Positions 9,817-21,281 of a DNA stretch of 64,000 bases are shown piece by piece (within the stretch, counting starts at the first letter, position 1; each line of letters opens with the position of its first letter). The notes under the pieces are model-generated. The model worked only from the letters and a program-made list of their open reading frames with translations, had not been told where the DNA came from and made no database searches. The translations under genes were made by a program, and so were the position numbers. Location of the stretch: NCBI RefSeq assembly GCF_000298175.1, contig NZ_BAGZ01000005.1:496001-560000 (forward strand). The letters are read 5' to 3'. This stretch comes from Austwickia chelonae NBRC 105200 (GTDB lineage Bacteria; Actinomycetota; Actinomycetes; Actinomycetales; Dermatophilaceae).

Positions 9817-9854
9817 CGTGAGGAGCTTCCCTCCTGCTCGTGAGCGGGCTTGCC

Positions 9855-9882
9855 TGCCCTCGGGGACATCGCCCCGAGGGCA
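9855..9882 (-). terminator. hairpin downstream of pdxS
   Basis: An 11-bp perfect stem (9855-9865 with 9872-9882) and 6-base loop lies between the pdxS stop (9923) and the permease start (9816). It probably limits read-through from pdxS into the permease. Confidence 0.55.
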
Positions 9883-9922
9883 TCGACGACACCACGATGG
9901 GTCGTCCGCCCGGCTCGGACGT

Positions 9923-10822
9923 TCACCATCCCCGTTCCGCAAGACGATGCGGGACGGGGATGTCGTCGACGTTGATGCCGACCATGGCCTCGCCGAGACC
10001 ACGCGAGACCTCCGCGATCGTCGACGGGTCGTCGTAGAAGGTCGTCGCCTTGACGATGGCGGCGGCCCGTTGCGCCGGGTTGCCCGACTTGAAGATGCCC
10101 GAGCCCACGAAGACCCCCTCCGCGCCCAGCTGCATCATCATCGCGGCGTCGGCGGGGGTGGCGATGCCTCCTGCGGTGAAGAGGACCACCGGGAGCTTGC
10201 CGGTCTGGGCGACCTCCTTGACCAGTTCGTACGGCGCCTGGAGTTCCTTCGCCGCGACGTACAGTTCGTCCTCGGCCATGTTCTGCAACCGGCGGATCTC
10301 CTTGCGCATCGCACGCATGTGCGTCGTCGCATTGGAGACGTCACCAGTGCCGGCCTCACCCTTGGAACGGATCATCGCCGCGCCCTCGGTGATCCGGCGC
10401 AGGGCCTCGCCGAGGTTGGTGGCGCCGCAGACGAAAGGCACGGTGAACGACCACTTGTCGATGTGGTTCTCGTAGTCGGCAGGGGTCAGCACCTCGGATT
10501 CGTCGATGTAGTCGACACCGAGGCTCTGCAGCACCTGGGCCTCCACGAAGTGGCCGATGCGCGCTTTGGCCATCACCGGGATGGAGACGGCTTCGATGAT
10601 GCCGACGATCATGTCCGGGTCGGACATCCGGGAGACCCCGCCCTGGGCACGGATGTCGGCCGGCACCCGCTCGAGTGCCATCACGGCGACCGCTCCGGCG
10701 TCCTCGGCGATCTTGGCCTGCTCCGGGGTGACCACGTCCATGATCACGCCACCCTTGAGCATTTCGGCCATACCGCGCTTCACCCGCGAGGTACCGGTGG
10801 TGGAAATAGTTGCGTCGCTCAC
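9923..10822 (-). CDS. pdxS: pyridoxal 5'-phosphate synthase lyase subunit PdxS
   Basis: A 299-aa (beta/alpha)8 barrel that condenses ribose 5-phosphate, glyceraldehyde 3-phosphate and PdxT-derived ammonia into PLP. The very conserved stretch around [22 protein letters not shown] and [12 protein letters not shown] is present, as are the catalytic lysines in VMAKARIGH and KGEAGTGDV. Length is exactly typical. Its partner pdxT lies about 1.7 kb downstream, beyond an amino-acid permease. The 180-base gap upstream contains a possible promoter. Confidence 0.97.
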   Translation of the reverse strand: MSDATISTTGTSRVKRGMAEMLKGGVIMDVVTPEQAKIAEDAGAVAVMALERVPADIRAQGGVSRMSDPDMIVGIIEAVSIPVMAKARIGHFVEAQVLQSLGVDYIDESEVLTPADYENHIDKWSFTVPFVCGATNLGEALRRITEGAAMIRSKGEAGTGDVSNATTHMRAMRKEIRRLQNMAEDELYVAAKELQAPYELVKEVAQTGKLPVVLFTAGGIATPADAAMMMQLGAEGVFVGSGIFKSGNPAQRAAAIVKATTFYDDPSTIAEVSRGLGEAMVGINVDDIPVPHRLAERGW

Positions 10823-10901
10823 GTCGAGTCGCCTTTCTCAGCTGTGCGGGAGCCTCACCCGTCGTCCCGTGGATGGGCATGTCTCGTCGGTATCGTGCGC
10901 G

Positions 10902-10931
10902 AGCATAACGGGTGTTCAAGTAGGTGTGGCA
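10902..10931 (-). promoter_or_regulatory. possible promoter for pdxS
   Basis: On the minus strand a TATGCT hexamer (10902-10907) follows TGCCAC (10926-10931) with an 18-base spacer, about 80 bases upstream of the pdxS start. It agrees only moderately with sigma-70 type consensus. It is the best candidate seen in this gap. Confidence 0.3.
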
Positions 10932-11001
10932 GTTGCTTAGCCTAGTCCGGCCGGGGGCCTACGTCCGGATCCACGCGGAACAGCTAGCAGGAGAGGGAAA
11001 C

Positions 11002-11562
11002 TCACCTTCCACCGGCCGGATCGTCATCGAATTCCACCGTGCGAGGGAGCACAGCCCGCCCCGGCAACCGGAACAGACGCACCAAGACCCGCCGACGCAA
11101 CCGCTGCACATCCACCACCGCGTCATTGTGGAAACGACGAGCCATCATCACCCGCTGCCCCGACGACTCCAGCCGACCCCACGCGGCCAGAGCCACATCC
11201 GCATGCAGGCCCGCCGCAAGCTCCACCGGCGCGACAACATCCCCCCGGTCGGCCACCACCAACCTGATCACCCTCGTCAGGTCGCTCTCCACCCCCTCGC
11301 GCTCTTCCTGACCCGACTCGGCACCCTCCAGGGAATCCGTGGCCGCCCCCGCCAGGATCAGGGCCTCGGCCGGATCGAGCGCACCGGAGTTCGCCACCTC
11401 CAAGGCCGCCTCCGCCCGCCGCACCAACTGGGCGTCCAAGGCGGCATAGGTGCCCTCGACCCGGATGTGAAGACGATCCAAGCGAGCCGCGACGAAGGTC
11501 AGATACCAACCGAAAGCACAGACCGCCAACACGACCAGAGTGAGGATCTCGACGACGCTCAC
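11002..11562 (-). CDS. LemA-like membrane-anchored protein
   Basis: A 186-aa protein with one N-terminal membrane helix (VVEILTLVVLAVCAFGWYL, 3-21) and a helical soluble domain. The pattern LDRLHIRVEGTYAALDAQLVRR near the front and ARRFHNDAVVDVQRLRRR before a proline-rich end resembles LemA family proteins. The match is partial, since the central part is shorter and diverged. Function is unknown. It starts 11 bases downstream of pimA, so it is likely part of the PI-mannoside operon, and it occupies the slot often held by a NUDIX-type gene in related genomes. Confidence 0.55.
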   Translation of the reverse strand: MSVVEILTLVVLAVCAFGWYLTFVAARLDRLHIRVEGTYAALDAQLVRRAEAALEVANSGALDPAEALILAGAATDSLEGAESGQEEREGVESDLTRVIRLVVADRGDVVAPVELAAGLHADVALAAWGRLESSGQRVMMARRFHNDAVVDVQRLRRRVLVRLFRLPGRAVLPRTVEFDDDPAGGR

Positions 11563-11573
11563 CCATGCCCCCT

Positions 11574-12737
11574 CTAGTCCGTCCAGCGCAGGAAATGACG
11601 ACGAGGCCCCCGCCCCGCCACCGCCGAGGTGCCGTCGATGACCGTCTCGTACACCGCCACGACCTTCTCCGCCACCATCGACCAGTCATAGCGTCGCGCA
11701 TGACAGCGGCCAGCCCCCGACAACGACGCGCGGGCAGACCCGTCCCCCACCAACTCGATCAAAGCCTGCGCCAGAGCACCGCTGTCCCCCGTCGGAAAGA
11801 TCCGACCGGCCTGACCCGCATCCAACACCCGGACGAAAGCCCCCAGATCGCTGGCGACCACCGGAGCCCCCGCCGCCATCGCCTCCACCAACACGATCCC
11901 GAAACTCTCCCCGCCGGTGTGCGGAGCCACATAGACGTCCACCGAGGCCAACAAAGCAGCCTTCTCCTCGTCCGAGATCCCCCCGAGGAAATGCACCGCA
12001 TGTCCAGTCCCCTCCGGCAGACGACGACGAGCCGCCGCCACATCCCCGTAACCGGCGACCAGGACCCGAGCCTGCGGCCAAGCCGCCAACAGTGCAGGAA
12101 GAGCTGCCGCCAACACCGGGAAACCCTTCCTCGGCTCATCCAGACGCCCCAAGAAGGCCAGCGTCGGACTCGACCCGGTGCCCTGCCAACGTGGATCAGG
12201 CGCAGCCCCGCCGAACCGATCCACGAAAACCCCGTTCGGAATCACCACGGCGTCACCGCCGAGATGGGTGATCACCGTCTCCCGAGCCGCCTCGGACACC
12301 GCGATCCGACCGTGGATCTTCTCGAAACTACCCCGGACCATCGGATACGCCGCCTGCATCGCCCGACTCCGCACGAAACTCGTATGGAAGGTCGCCACCG
12401 TCGGGCCCTCCACCGCCCACAAGGCCAACAACGACAGACTCGGCGCGATCGGCTCGTGGATGTGCACCACGTCGAAATGCCCTTGCTCCAACCAGCGGAC
12501 CACCCGTGCCACCGTCATCGGCCCGAAAGCCAGACGAGCCACCGACCCGTTGTACGAGATGGGCACCGCCCGGCCCGTACCCTCCACGTACCAGGGAAGC
12601 ACCGTGTCCTCGTCGGCCGGAGCCAAGACCCGCACATCATGCCCGTCGGCGAGCAGATGCTCGGCCAGGTCCCGGATATGGAACTGCACCCCGCCCGGAA
12701 CATCGAAACTGTACGGACAGACGATCCCGACCCGCAT
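11574..12737 (-). CDS. pimA: phosphatidyl-myo-inositol mannosyltransferase (PimA-type, GT4)
   Basis: A 387-aa GT-B glycosyltransferase that would add the first mannose from GDP-mannose to phosphatidylinositol at the inner face of the membrane. It starts MRVGIVCPYSFDVPGGVQFH (GTG/ATG chosen at 12737). The acceptor side has HIHEPIAPSLS, and the donor-binding region has FLGRLDEPRKGFPVLA and the E(x7)E-type GGESFGIVLVEAMAAGAPVVASDLG. It overlaps the upstream acyltransferase by one base (TGATG). With pgsA and the acyltransferase next door this is the standard PIM block. Confidence 0.9.
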   Translation of the reverse strand: MRVGIVCPYSFDVPGGVQFHIRDLAEHLLADGHDVRVLAPADEDTVLPWYVEGTGRAVPISYNGSVARLAFGPMTVARVVRWLEQGHFDVVHIHEPIAPSLSLLALWAVEGPTVATFHTSFVRSRAMQAAYPMVRGSFEKIHGRIAVSEAARETVITHLGGDAVVIPNGVFVDRFGGAAPDPRWQGTGSSPTLAFLGRLDEPRKGFPVLAAALPALLAAWPQARVLVAGYGDVAAARRRLPEGTGHAVHFLGGISDEEKAALLASVDVYVAPHTGGESFGIVLVEAMAAGAPVVASDLGAFVRVLDAGQAGRIFPTGDSGALAQALIELVGDGSARASLSGAGRCHARRYDWSMVAEKVVAVYETVIDGTSAVAGRGPRRHFLRWTD

Positions 12738-13690
12738 CAAGGCCTCCCCTCGCCCCGGCGCAATCCCTCCGGACCGAACCCGTCCCCCACGAAGACCTGT
12801 TGCATCATGTGCCAGTCCTGGGTGTACCGCCGGACCTGGACCGACATCACCTCCGCGCACCGCTGGGTCAGCCGGGCAACCCGCTCCTCCGACGACCCAC
12901 CCCCGTCATCGACCACCCGGTCATGGAAGGTGATGACCGTCCGCCATCCGCCCGGGGCCACTCGCCGGGGAACCGACTCATGACGCATCGATATCGGATA
13001 CAGCGAACAACCGGTCGACACCGCCAAAGCGGCGGGACCAGCCGCCATCCTGGCCCGTCGACCGCAGAAGACGACCTCCACCCCGTGCGAAGTCAGATCC
13101 CGATCGGCCAACAGAGGCACGAGACGGCCACCCCCCTCGACCGCACGAACCAGCTCAGGAAACGACGGGGCGCCCCCGGTCAACGGCAGGATCGACATCC
13201 CCAGACCCGTCCGGAAGGACACGAACTCCTCGAAGAGCGCCTCCGGACGCAGCCGCTCGGCGACCGTCACCACCGGAGCCAAGGAAGAAGAGGACCACGC
13301 ACCCGCCAGATCCCAGTTCCCCATGTGCGCGAGAAAAGCCGCCACAGAACGTCCCTGAGCCAGCTCGGTACGCAAAGCCTCCGCGCCGACCGGACGCACC
13401 GACGCCGCCAGCTCGACAACGGACAACTCCGGCAACCGGAAAGCCTCGCACCAATACCGCAGATAGGAGCGCATCCCCGCCTGCACCAGAGCTTCGAGCC
13501 CGCCCGCAGACAGCTCGGGACGGACCCGGACGTAATTGGCACGCAACCGGCGCACATCGACGGTGTCCCGACGGTATACGGCGTCTGCGACCCGGTCGAA
13601 GAATGCGTAGGCGGATCGGACAGGAAGCCGACGCACCCCCGACCAACCGGCACGGAAGAGCGTCGGAGCGGCCTGGTCCGCCCAACTCAC
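12737..13690 (-). CDS. phosphatidylinositol mannoside acyltransferase (HtrB/LpxL fold)
   Basis: A 317-aa lysophospholipid-type acyltransferase. The catalytic HX4D box is HMGNWD in FLAHMGNWDLAGAW. The further conserved RLRPEALFEEFVSFR and LADRDL regions match the bacterial lipid A/PIM acyltransferase family. From context it would acylate the mannose of PIM1/PIM2, like mycobacterial PatA. I start it at GTG 13690, which overlaps the pgsA stop (GTGA). A much longer frame exists to 14401, but it is only the shadow of pgsA. Membrane-associated from the basic N-terminal region. Confidence 0.87.
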   Translation of the reverse strand: MSWADQAAPTLFRAGWSGVRRLPVRSAYAFFDRVADAVYRRDTVDVRRLRANYVRVRPELSAGGLEALVQAGMRSYLRYWCEAFRLPELSVVELAASVRPVGAEALRTELAQGRSVAAFLAHMGNWDLAGAWSSSSLAPVVTVAERLRPEALFEEFVSFRTGLGMSILPLTGGAPSFPELVRAVEGGGRLVPLLADRDLTSHGVEVVFCGRRARMAAGPAALAVSTGCSLYPISMRHESVPRRVAPGGWRTVITFHDRVVDDGGGSSEERVARLTQRCAEVMSVQVRRYTQDWHMMQQVFVGDGFGPEGLRRGEGRP

Positions 13691-14307
13691 GACGAACCGG
13701 CGAGGATATGGCGTCGTACAGCCATCATCCGCTGGAGCACCGTGATGGCGCTCGCCACCGACAACAGACCCAAGGTCACCGTCAGGACCATGTCCGGCCA
13801 GGAGAAGAGCCCGGTCAGACCGGTGGCCAGGAGTGCCACCACGAGACGGTCCGCCCGCTCGGCGATCCCGACGTTCGCGGCCTCCACCCCCAGGCTCTCC
13901 GCCCGGGCACGGGCATAACTGGTCACGAAACCGAACACCAGGCAGGCGAGCGCGAACCAGGCGGTGAGCTGCCCGCCGGGCCGGCTCGCGAAACACAGCA
14001 GCAACCCGCCGAAGACGGCGCCGTCGCCGATGCGGTCCAGCGTCGAGTCCAGGAAGGCACCCCAGGTGCTCGTACGCCCGGAGATGCGGGCCATCGTGCC
14101 GTCCAAGGTGTCGGAGAAGACGAAGGCCACGATGACGAGGGTTCCCACCAGGAATTCGTGACGGGGATAGAAGCCCAGCGCGCCGACGCACACCCCGATG
14201 GTGCCGATGACGGTGACCATGTCCGGGGACAACCCCAGCCGTAGCGCTACCCGCGCCACAGGGGTGAGCAGACGGGTGATGAAGGCACGTGCGAATCGGT
14301 TCAACAT
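13687..14307 (-). CDS. pgsA: CDP-alcohol phosphatidyltransferase (phosphatidylinositol-phosphate synthase type)
   Basis: A 206-aa polytopic membrane enzyme. The CDP-alcohol signature DTLDGTMAR...GAFLDSTLDRIGD (residues about 66-96) is complete with all conserved Asp residues. Context (acyltransferase and PimA immediately downstream, overlapping starts) argues that it makes phosphatidylinositol phosphate from CDP-diacylglycerol and inositol 1-phosphate rather than phosphatidylglycerol phosphate. It has about six membrane helices. It is the first gene of the pgsA-acyltransferase-pimA-LemA operon and is divergent from the EF-G-like gene. Confidence 0.9.
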   Translation of the reverse strand: MLNRFARAFITRLLTPVARVALRLGLSPDMVTVIGTIGVCVGALGFYPRHEFLVGTLVIVAFVFSDTLDGTMARISGRTSTWGAFLDSTLDRIGDGAVFGGLLLCFASRPGGQLTAWFALACLVFGFVTSYARARAESLGVEAANVGIAERADRLVVALLATGLTGLFSWPDMVLTVTLGLLSVASAITVLQRMMAVRRHILAGSS

Positions 14308-14524
14308 GGTGCCCCCAGAGTACTGACGTGAGGCCGTTCGTCATGTACACCCACGCAGGTTGTTCGAGAAGGATTCTGCAGCGACTTCTTGAAAAGAACA
14401 TAAGTTCCCCTGTGCGGCAAAGAGACCCGCCGAAAAAGTCGTTCTTTCGTGCGCTGGCTCACCAATCATCGAATTTCCGCCGAAAGTGCTTGTCCCGATT
14501 GGAGACACATAGCAGGGTGTCTGC

Positions 14525-16636
14525 ATGAGCGGCAGACAATCCACCATCACGTCGTCCCCCGTCGCCTCGTCCTCGGACGCGCTGCGCAATGTCGTCCTCG
14601 TCGGCCCCAGCGGTTCGGGGAAGACACGACTCTTCGACCATCTGCTCGCCACCACCACCCCCGGGTATCGTCCTCCGGCACGTGGTGACGAACGGTCGAC
14701 GCAGCTGTCGGTGGCCGCGGTCGACTCCGGAGACGTGATCATCAATCTGATCGACACCCCCGGGTACAGCGATTTCGTCGGAGACCTACGGGCCGGGCTA
14801 CGAGCGGCGGACGCGGCACTCTTCGTCGTCTCCGCGGCCGACGGCGTGGACGCCGGCACCCGCCGGCTGTGGCACGAATGCGCGAACGTCGATATGCCAC
14901 GCGCCGTCGCCATCACCAAACTGGACGCCGGTCGAGGGGACTTCGAATCGGTATTGACCGAATGCCAGGAGGCCTTCGGGGACGGTGTTCTCCCCCTGGG
15001 CATCCCCCAGCTGGGATCCGGCGGATCCCTGGACGCCACCATCGACCTGGTGCTCGGTGAAGTGCACGACTACACCGGTCATGACCGGGTCGTGCGGCCC
15101 ACCGGCCCCGAGCACGCCGACCTGTTCGACACCTACCAGGGACCTCTGATGGAGGGCATCATCCAGGAAGCGGAGGACGACACCCTCCTGGACCGCTACC
15201 TGGAAGGTGAGCAGATCGGTTTCGAGGTCGTCGAGGCGGCCCTGTTGAAAGCGGTCGCCCATGCGACCTTCTTCCCGGTGCTCCCACTGTCGGTGGCCAC
15301 CGGGGCCGGGATCGACGTTCTCCTCCATCTGATCGAACATGCTTTCCCGCCGCCGTCCCTGCATCCTCTGCCCCGCGTGTTCACCACCCAGGGCGCCGAT
15401 GGACCTCTGCTGACCGCCGACCCGGACGGCCCGCTGGTCGCCGAGGTCGTGAAGACCACCTCCGATGCCTATGTCGGCGCAGTCGCCCTCGTCCGCGTGT
15501 TCAGCGGGACCTTGCACCCCGATTCCTCGGTCCACGTCTCCGGCCATCTGGAGTCCTTGTCCGGCCGGGCGATCGAAGGGCATCACGACCACGACGAGGA
15601 CGTGAAGGTCGGTCCGTTGAGCTCCCCGCTGGGCGAGACCCTGCGTCCCAAGGAATCAGCCATCGCCGGGGACCTGGCGATCGTGGCGAAGCTGCCGACG
15701 GCGCAGACCTCCGACACGATCTCCGACAAGGACATGCCCTTGGTGATGGAGCCCTGGGACATGCCCGACGCGCTGCTGCCCATCGCCGTCCGCGCTGCCA
15801 CACGCGCCGACGAGGACAAGCTCCCGGCGGCATTGCAGCGGCTCTCGGCAGGGGATCCCTCCCTGCGGGTGGAGCACAACGCCGAGACGTCCCAGGTGGT
15901 GCTGTGGACGATGGGCCAGACCCACGCCGACATGGTGATGGACCGTTTGAAGGACAAGCTCAATGTGGATGTCACCGTCGAGCCGCTGCGGATCGCGCTG
16001 CGCGAGACCTTCCTCACGGGGTCGAGCGGGCATGGACGACATGTGAAACAGTCCGGCGGACACGGGCAGTTCGCTGTGTGCGACATCAAGGTCGAGCCCA
16101 ACGAGCGCGGCGCCGGTTTCGAGTTCATCGACAAGGTCGTCGGTGGCGCGGTGCCCCGGCAGTTCATCCCGTCGGTGGAGAAAGGGGTGCGCGCCCAGTT
16201 GGAGAAAGGCTGCGTCGCCGGGTACCCGATGGTGGACGTGAAGGTGACCCTCTTCGACGGCAAGGCGCACTCGGTCGACTCCTCCGACGCCGCTTTCCAG
16301 ATGGCCGGGGCCCTGGCGTTGAAGGAAGCCGCCGCTCAGTCGGGTGCCACGACCCTGTTGGAACCGATCGACCTGCTGACGGTGACCGTTGCCGACGACT
16401 ACGTCGGGGCCGTCATGACCGATCTGCAGGGACGTCGGGGGCGTCTCCAAGGCAGCGAACCCGGCACCCAGGAAGGAACGTCGGTGATCAAGGCGGAGGT
16501 GCCCCAGGTCGAGCTCTCCCGTTATGCGATCGATCTGCGTTCGTTGGCCCACGGGGCCGGCACCTTCACCCGTCAGATGGTCGGCTACGAACAGATGCCG
16601 GGCAATCTGGTGAAGGAACGGGTCAGCACGTCCTGA
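14525..16636 (+). CDS. elongation factor G-like protein (EF-G2 / FusA2 type)
   Basis: A 703-aa translational GTPase with EF-G domain order. The G1 loop is GPSGSGKT (about 26-33), G3 is DTPG, G4 is TKLD, and the C-terminal region contains HGRHVKQSGGHGQFAVCDIKVEP and a domain V ending near LVKERVSTS. It is the diverged second EF-G found in many actinobacteria (like M. tuberculosis FusA2); its role is not established, and it need not support normal translocation. It stands alone, divergent from pgsA and convergent with the HIT gene. The switch I effector region is poorly conserved compared with true EF-G. Confidence 0.88.
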   Translation: MSGRQSTITSSPVASSSDALRNVVLVGPSGSGKTRLFDHLLATTTPGYRPPARGDERSTQLSVAAVDSGDVIINLIDTPGYSDFVGDLRAGLRAADAALFVVSAADGVDAGTRRLWHECANVDMPRAVAITKLDAGRGDFESVLTECQEAFGDGVLPLGIPQLGSGGSLDATIDLVLGEVHDYTGHDRVVRPTGPEHADLFDTYQGPLMEGIIQEAEDDTLLDRYLEGEQIGFEVVEAALLKAVAHATFFPVLPLSVATGAGIDVLLHLIEHAFPPPSLHPLPRVFTTQGADGPLLTADPDGPLVAEVVKTTSDAYVGAVALVRVFSGTLHPDSSVHVSGHLESLSGRAIEGHHDHDEDVKVGPLSSPLGETLRPKESAIAGDLAIVAKLPTAQTSDTISDKDMPLVMEPWDMPDALLPIAVRAATRADEDKLPAALQRLSAGDPSLRVEHNAETSQVVLWTMGQTHADMVMDRLKDKLNVDVTVEPLRIALRETFLTGSSGHGRHVKQSGGHGQFAVCDIKVEPNERGAGFEFIDKVVGGAVPRQFIPSVEKGVRAQLEKGCVAGYPMVDVKVTLFDGKAHSVDSSDAAFQMAGALALKEAAAQSGATTLLEPIDLLTVTVADDYVGAVMTDLQGRRGRLQGSEPGTQEGTSVIKAEVPQVELSRYAIDLRSLAHGAGTFTRQMVGYEQMPGNLVKERVSTS

Positions 16637-16650
16637 GCGCACGTCGAACC

Positions 16651-16695
16651 GTCGGTGGGTGGTCGAGGCCCGGCTGGGCACGTCCGCCCACCGAC
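16651..16695. terminator. hairpin between convergent EF-G-like and HIT genes
   Basis: 12-base arms (16651-16662 and 16684-16695) pair with one G-U type position, separated by a 21-base loop. It lies between two converging stop codons, so it could serve both transcripts. No strong T-run. Confidence 0.45.
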
Positions 16696-16746
16696 GTTCG
16701 TCATCCCACGCTCGTCATGGACGACGATGCGTTCCGTCGAAGGCGG

Positions 16747-17310
16747 TCAGACCCACCCGTCGGCCAGGGCTAAGCGGGCGTCCTCGAGGAGGGTCGGCAA
16801 TGCTTTCGTCTGGGCGATGATCGGTAGGAAATTGGCGTCTCCGCCCCAGCGTGGCACCACATGCTGGTGCAGGTGCGCGGCTACCCCCGCTCCGGCGACT
16901 GCGCCCTGGTTCATGCCGATGTTGAAACCCTGGGGTCGGGAGACCGCCTTGAGGGTACGGATGGCCCGCTGGGTGAGGTCGGTGAACTCTGCGACCTCCG
17001 CAGCCGTCAGTTCGACATAGGACGCCACGTGGCGGTAGGGACAGATCAGCACATGCCCCGGGTTGTAGGGGAACAGGTTCATCACCACGAAGCACAGCTC
17101 CCCGCGGTGGACGAGCAGCCCTTGCGCGTCGTCCTTGCTGGGCGCCGCACAGAACGGGCAGTCCTGTGTGTCCTCCGAGGCCGGACGTTCTCCTTTGATG
17201 TAGGCCATCCGATGCGGGGTCCACAACCGTTCGAAACCGTCGCCCACCCGCGGGAAGGACTCCTCCGGCTCGCACGGAGGTCCGGGCTGGAGATCACGTG
17301 CCGAGGTCAT
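16747..17310 (-). CDS. HIT domain protein (AP4A phosphorylase-like)
   Basis: A 187-aa histidine-triad nucleotide-binding protein. The triad HLHQHVVPRW is at 146-155, and a CPFC pair at 51-54 probably belongs to a metal site. The sequence and the location next to thrS and pgsA match the actinobacterial HIT protein shown in mycobacteria to split diadenosine tetraphosphate by phosphorolysis. Activity here is inferred. It follows the GNAT gene with a 70-base gap. Confidence 0.88.
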   Translation of the reverse strand: MTSARDLQPGPPCEPEESFPRVGDGFERLWTPHRMAYIKGERPASEDTQDCPFCAAPSKDDAQGLLVHRGELCFVVMNLFPYNPGHVLICPYRHVASYVELTAAEVAEFTDLTQRAIRTLKAVSRPQGFNIGMNQGAVAGAGVAAHLHQHVVPRWGGDANFLPIIAQTKALPTLLEDARLALADGWV

Positions 17311-17380
17311 GGAGCGATCCTAGAACAGCGGACGGTTCTCGACGCCGAGGACTTCCAGAGGCACGCGATCCGGCACGCGG

Positions 17381-17863
17381 TCACTTCAGGTGGAGCCGGA
17401 ACAGGTCGGGGTCCGCGGCCGCGAAACCGGCCCGGCGGAACAGACTGGTCCGGGCTGGATCGGTGGACAGCTGCACCCACGCCGCGCCGTTCTGACGACA
17501 CCATTCCACCCCTGCGGACAACAACCGCTCCCCTACTCCGGTCCGGCGCGCCCACTGGGCGACGTACAGACTGGAGACGTGCATCCACGGGCGGGAGACC
17601 CGCCCCGGGCGGGGCAGATCGTCCACCACGTACAGGGTGATCGCCCCGAGTGGTCGTCCGTCACCGTCTTTGCTCACCCAGGCCGGACGACGATGCCGTT
17701 CGGCCAGCCATGCATCGGCGAAGCGGTCGAGGAAACCTGGTTCGCCCTCACGTCCTTGTTCTCGGTTCGACTGAAGTTCCAGAGCGGCCAGCACGAATGC
17801 ATCGGACGGCTCTGCTCGCCTCACCTGCGCCACATGCGTCGAATGCGCCTGATCAGCCTTCAT
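17381..17863 (-). CDS. GNAT family N-acetyltransferase
   Basis: A 160-aa single-domain acetyltransferase. The acetyl-CoA pyrophosphate loop is seen in YVAQWARRTGVGERLLSAG (R/Q-x-x-G-x-G type), followed by NGAAWVQLSTDPARTSLFRRAGF. The substrate cannot be told from sequence. ATG 17863 is chosen; a TTG six codons upstream is also possible. It lies between thrS and the HIT gene on the same strand with 186 bases to thrS, so it may have its own promoter. Confidence 0.8.
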   Translation of the reverse strand: MKADQAHSTHVAQVRRAEPSDAFVLAALELQSNREQGREGEPGFLDRFADAWLAERHRRPAWVSKDGDGRPLGAITLYVVDDLPRPGRVSRPWMHVSSLYVAQWARRTGVGERLLSAGVEWCRQNGAAWVQLSTDPARTSLFRRAGFAAADPDLFRLHLK

Positions 17864-18049
17864 CCCTGCATGAAAGCACAAAAGTGCACGTCACGGCATT
17901 GTCGCTCGTGGCCGTACGGGTGTCCGGCAGGAGAAGTGCCCGCCGGAGAGATCGGCATCTCAGCTGGTCAAAGAAACAGCAGCGTTCACGCGTCCGCCCG
18001 GCACCTGGTGACAGGAAAATCTGTCGGCACCGAGCGGACGCCCACCGGA

Positions 18050-20080
<2,031 letters not shown>

Positions 20081-20305
20081 GACGGTCTCCTCGGTCAGGT
20101 GGGGATGCGGCGCCCGGCTGGGCGTACCGCTCAAGAGTAGCTGTGCCCCGGGCCGGTATCCGAACGGCTTTCGCCTGCGGCGGTAGGAATGTGTGGTGAT
20201 GGTTCCGGCCGGTGCCGACGGTCGGTCGATGTTGGGTGCGGGGCGGCGTCTAGGGAAGGTTCGGCTTACAGAATCCGTCCGGAGGGCGGGCACTACAGTG
20301 ACGCT

Positions 20306-21184
20306 GTGCTTGCCGGTCTTGCCTCCGTCCTGATCTGCCCGGTGTGTTCCGCACGCCTGTGCGAGGACGTGGAGGGTGCTCCGGGTCGTACGGTCCGTTG
20401 CCCGTCCGGTCACCGGTTCGACTTGGCTCGGCAGGGTCATCTCACCTTGTTGCACGGGGTGCATCGGCACACCGGTGACAGTGCGGCCATGGTGGAGCAC
20501 CGGTCGGCCTTCCTCGGTGCGGGGCACTATCTGCCGATCGTGGAGCATCTGGTCCGGATGGCCGCCGAGGTGGATGTCCCGGGCATCGTGTTGGACATCG
20601 GTGGCGGGCCAGGATGGTACTCGGCCCGGTTGTTGGAGGAGCTTCCCGGTCGTTCCGGGGTCACCTTCGACGCGTCCAGTGCTGCGGCGCGTCGGGCGGC
20701 GCGGGCCCATCCCCGGCTGGCCTCGGTGGTGGCCGACGGATGGTCGGTCTTCCCGGTTCTCGACGGCTCGGCGGCGGTGGCCTTGTCCGTCTTCGCGCCG
20801 AGACGGGGTGAGCAGATCCGGCGCGTGCTGGCTCCGGGCGGTGTCCTGTTGACGGTGACCCCGCAGCCCGGGCATCTGTCTCAGGTGAGGGGTGTCCTCG
20901 GTTTGTTGGACGTCGCCCCGGACAAGGAATCTCGGTTGGCTTCCACTTTGTCGGGTCTGTCGATGATCGACCGGGTCACCGTGTCCTACGAGATGTCGCT
21001 GGGGCGGGCGGATGTGGAGCATCTGGCGTTGATGGGCCCTTCGGCCTTCCATGTCCCGGCCGAGGAGATGGCGGCCAGGGTAGCTGCTCTGCCGCAGGTC
21101 ACAGCGGTGACTTGCGATGTGGTCGTGGGGTCTTACCGAGCGGATGCAGGGGCGTCTCCGGGGCCGGGAGCAGCCACGACATGA
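20306..21184 (+). CDS. RlmA/RrmA-type 23S rRNA guanine-N1 methyltransferase
   Basis: A 292-aa SAM methyltransferase. It starts with a zinc-binding module (CPVC at about 11-14, then [18 protein letters not shown]) characteristic of RlmA(I)/(II) and the tylosin/mycinamicin-resistance TlrB family. A Rossmann methyltransferase domain follows ([19 protein letters not shown]). It probably methylates N1 of a guanine in helix 35 of 23S rRNA. I start it at GTG 20306, just before ICPVC; the frame is open to 20189. The stop is 98 bases before nifJ. Macrolide resistance is a possibility only, not shown. Confidence 0.85.
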   Translation: MLAGLASVLICPVCSARLCEDVEGAPGRTVRCPSGHRFDLARQGHLTLLHGVHRHTGDSAAMVEHRSAFLGAGHYLPIVEHLVRMAAEVDVPGIVLDIGGGPGWYSARLLEELPGRSGVTFDASSAAARRAARAHPRLASVVADGWSVFPVLDGSAAVALSVFAPRRGEQIRRVLAPGGVLLTVTPQPGHLSQVRGVLGLLDVAPDKESRLASTLSGLSMIDRVTVSYEMSLGRADVEHLALMGPSAFHVPAEEMAARVAALPQVTAVTCDVVVGSYRADAGASPGPGAATT

Positions 21185-21188
21185 CACC

Positions 21189-21208
21189 GATACTTTAGCG
21201 AAAGATAC
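21189..21208 (+). promoter_or_regulatory. putative shared operator upstream of nifJ
   Basis: GATACTTTAGCGAAAGATAC contains the dyad CTTT-AGCG-AAAG (21193-21204). It matches the site upstream of xdhC at 11 of 12 core bases, and ATACT may form a -10-like element directly in front. It lies about 75 bases before the nifJ ATG. Function as an operator is inferred from recurrence only. Confidence 0.4.
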
Positions 21209-21281
21209 ATATACACAAACGAGTGACAGGCAGACAATGCCAATGGGATACTGCCGTCAGCTCACAGGAGGAGACGGTCCC

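Noticed and set aside
13691-14401. N-terminal extension of the acyltransferase frame
   Set aside because: It overlaps pgsA in another frame; the GTG at 13690 overlaps the pgsA stop as a coupled start.
20081-20188. T-box riboswitch before thrS
   Set aside because: The leader is only about 100 bases and lacks a T-box core; thrS in actinobacteria generally lacks one.
20081-21187. Extension of the thrS frame to 1045 aa
   Set aside because: The extra part is antisense to the methyltransferase gene; GTG 20080 has a proper ribosome site and matches the family start.
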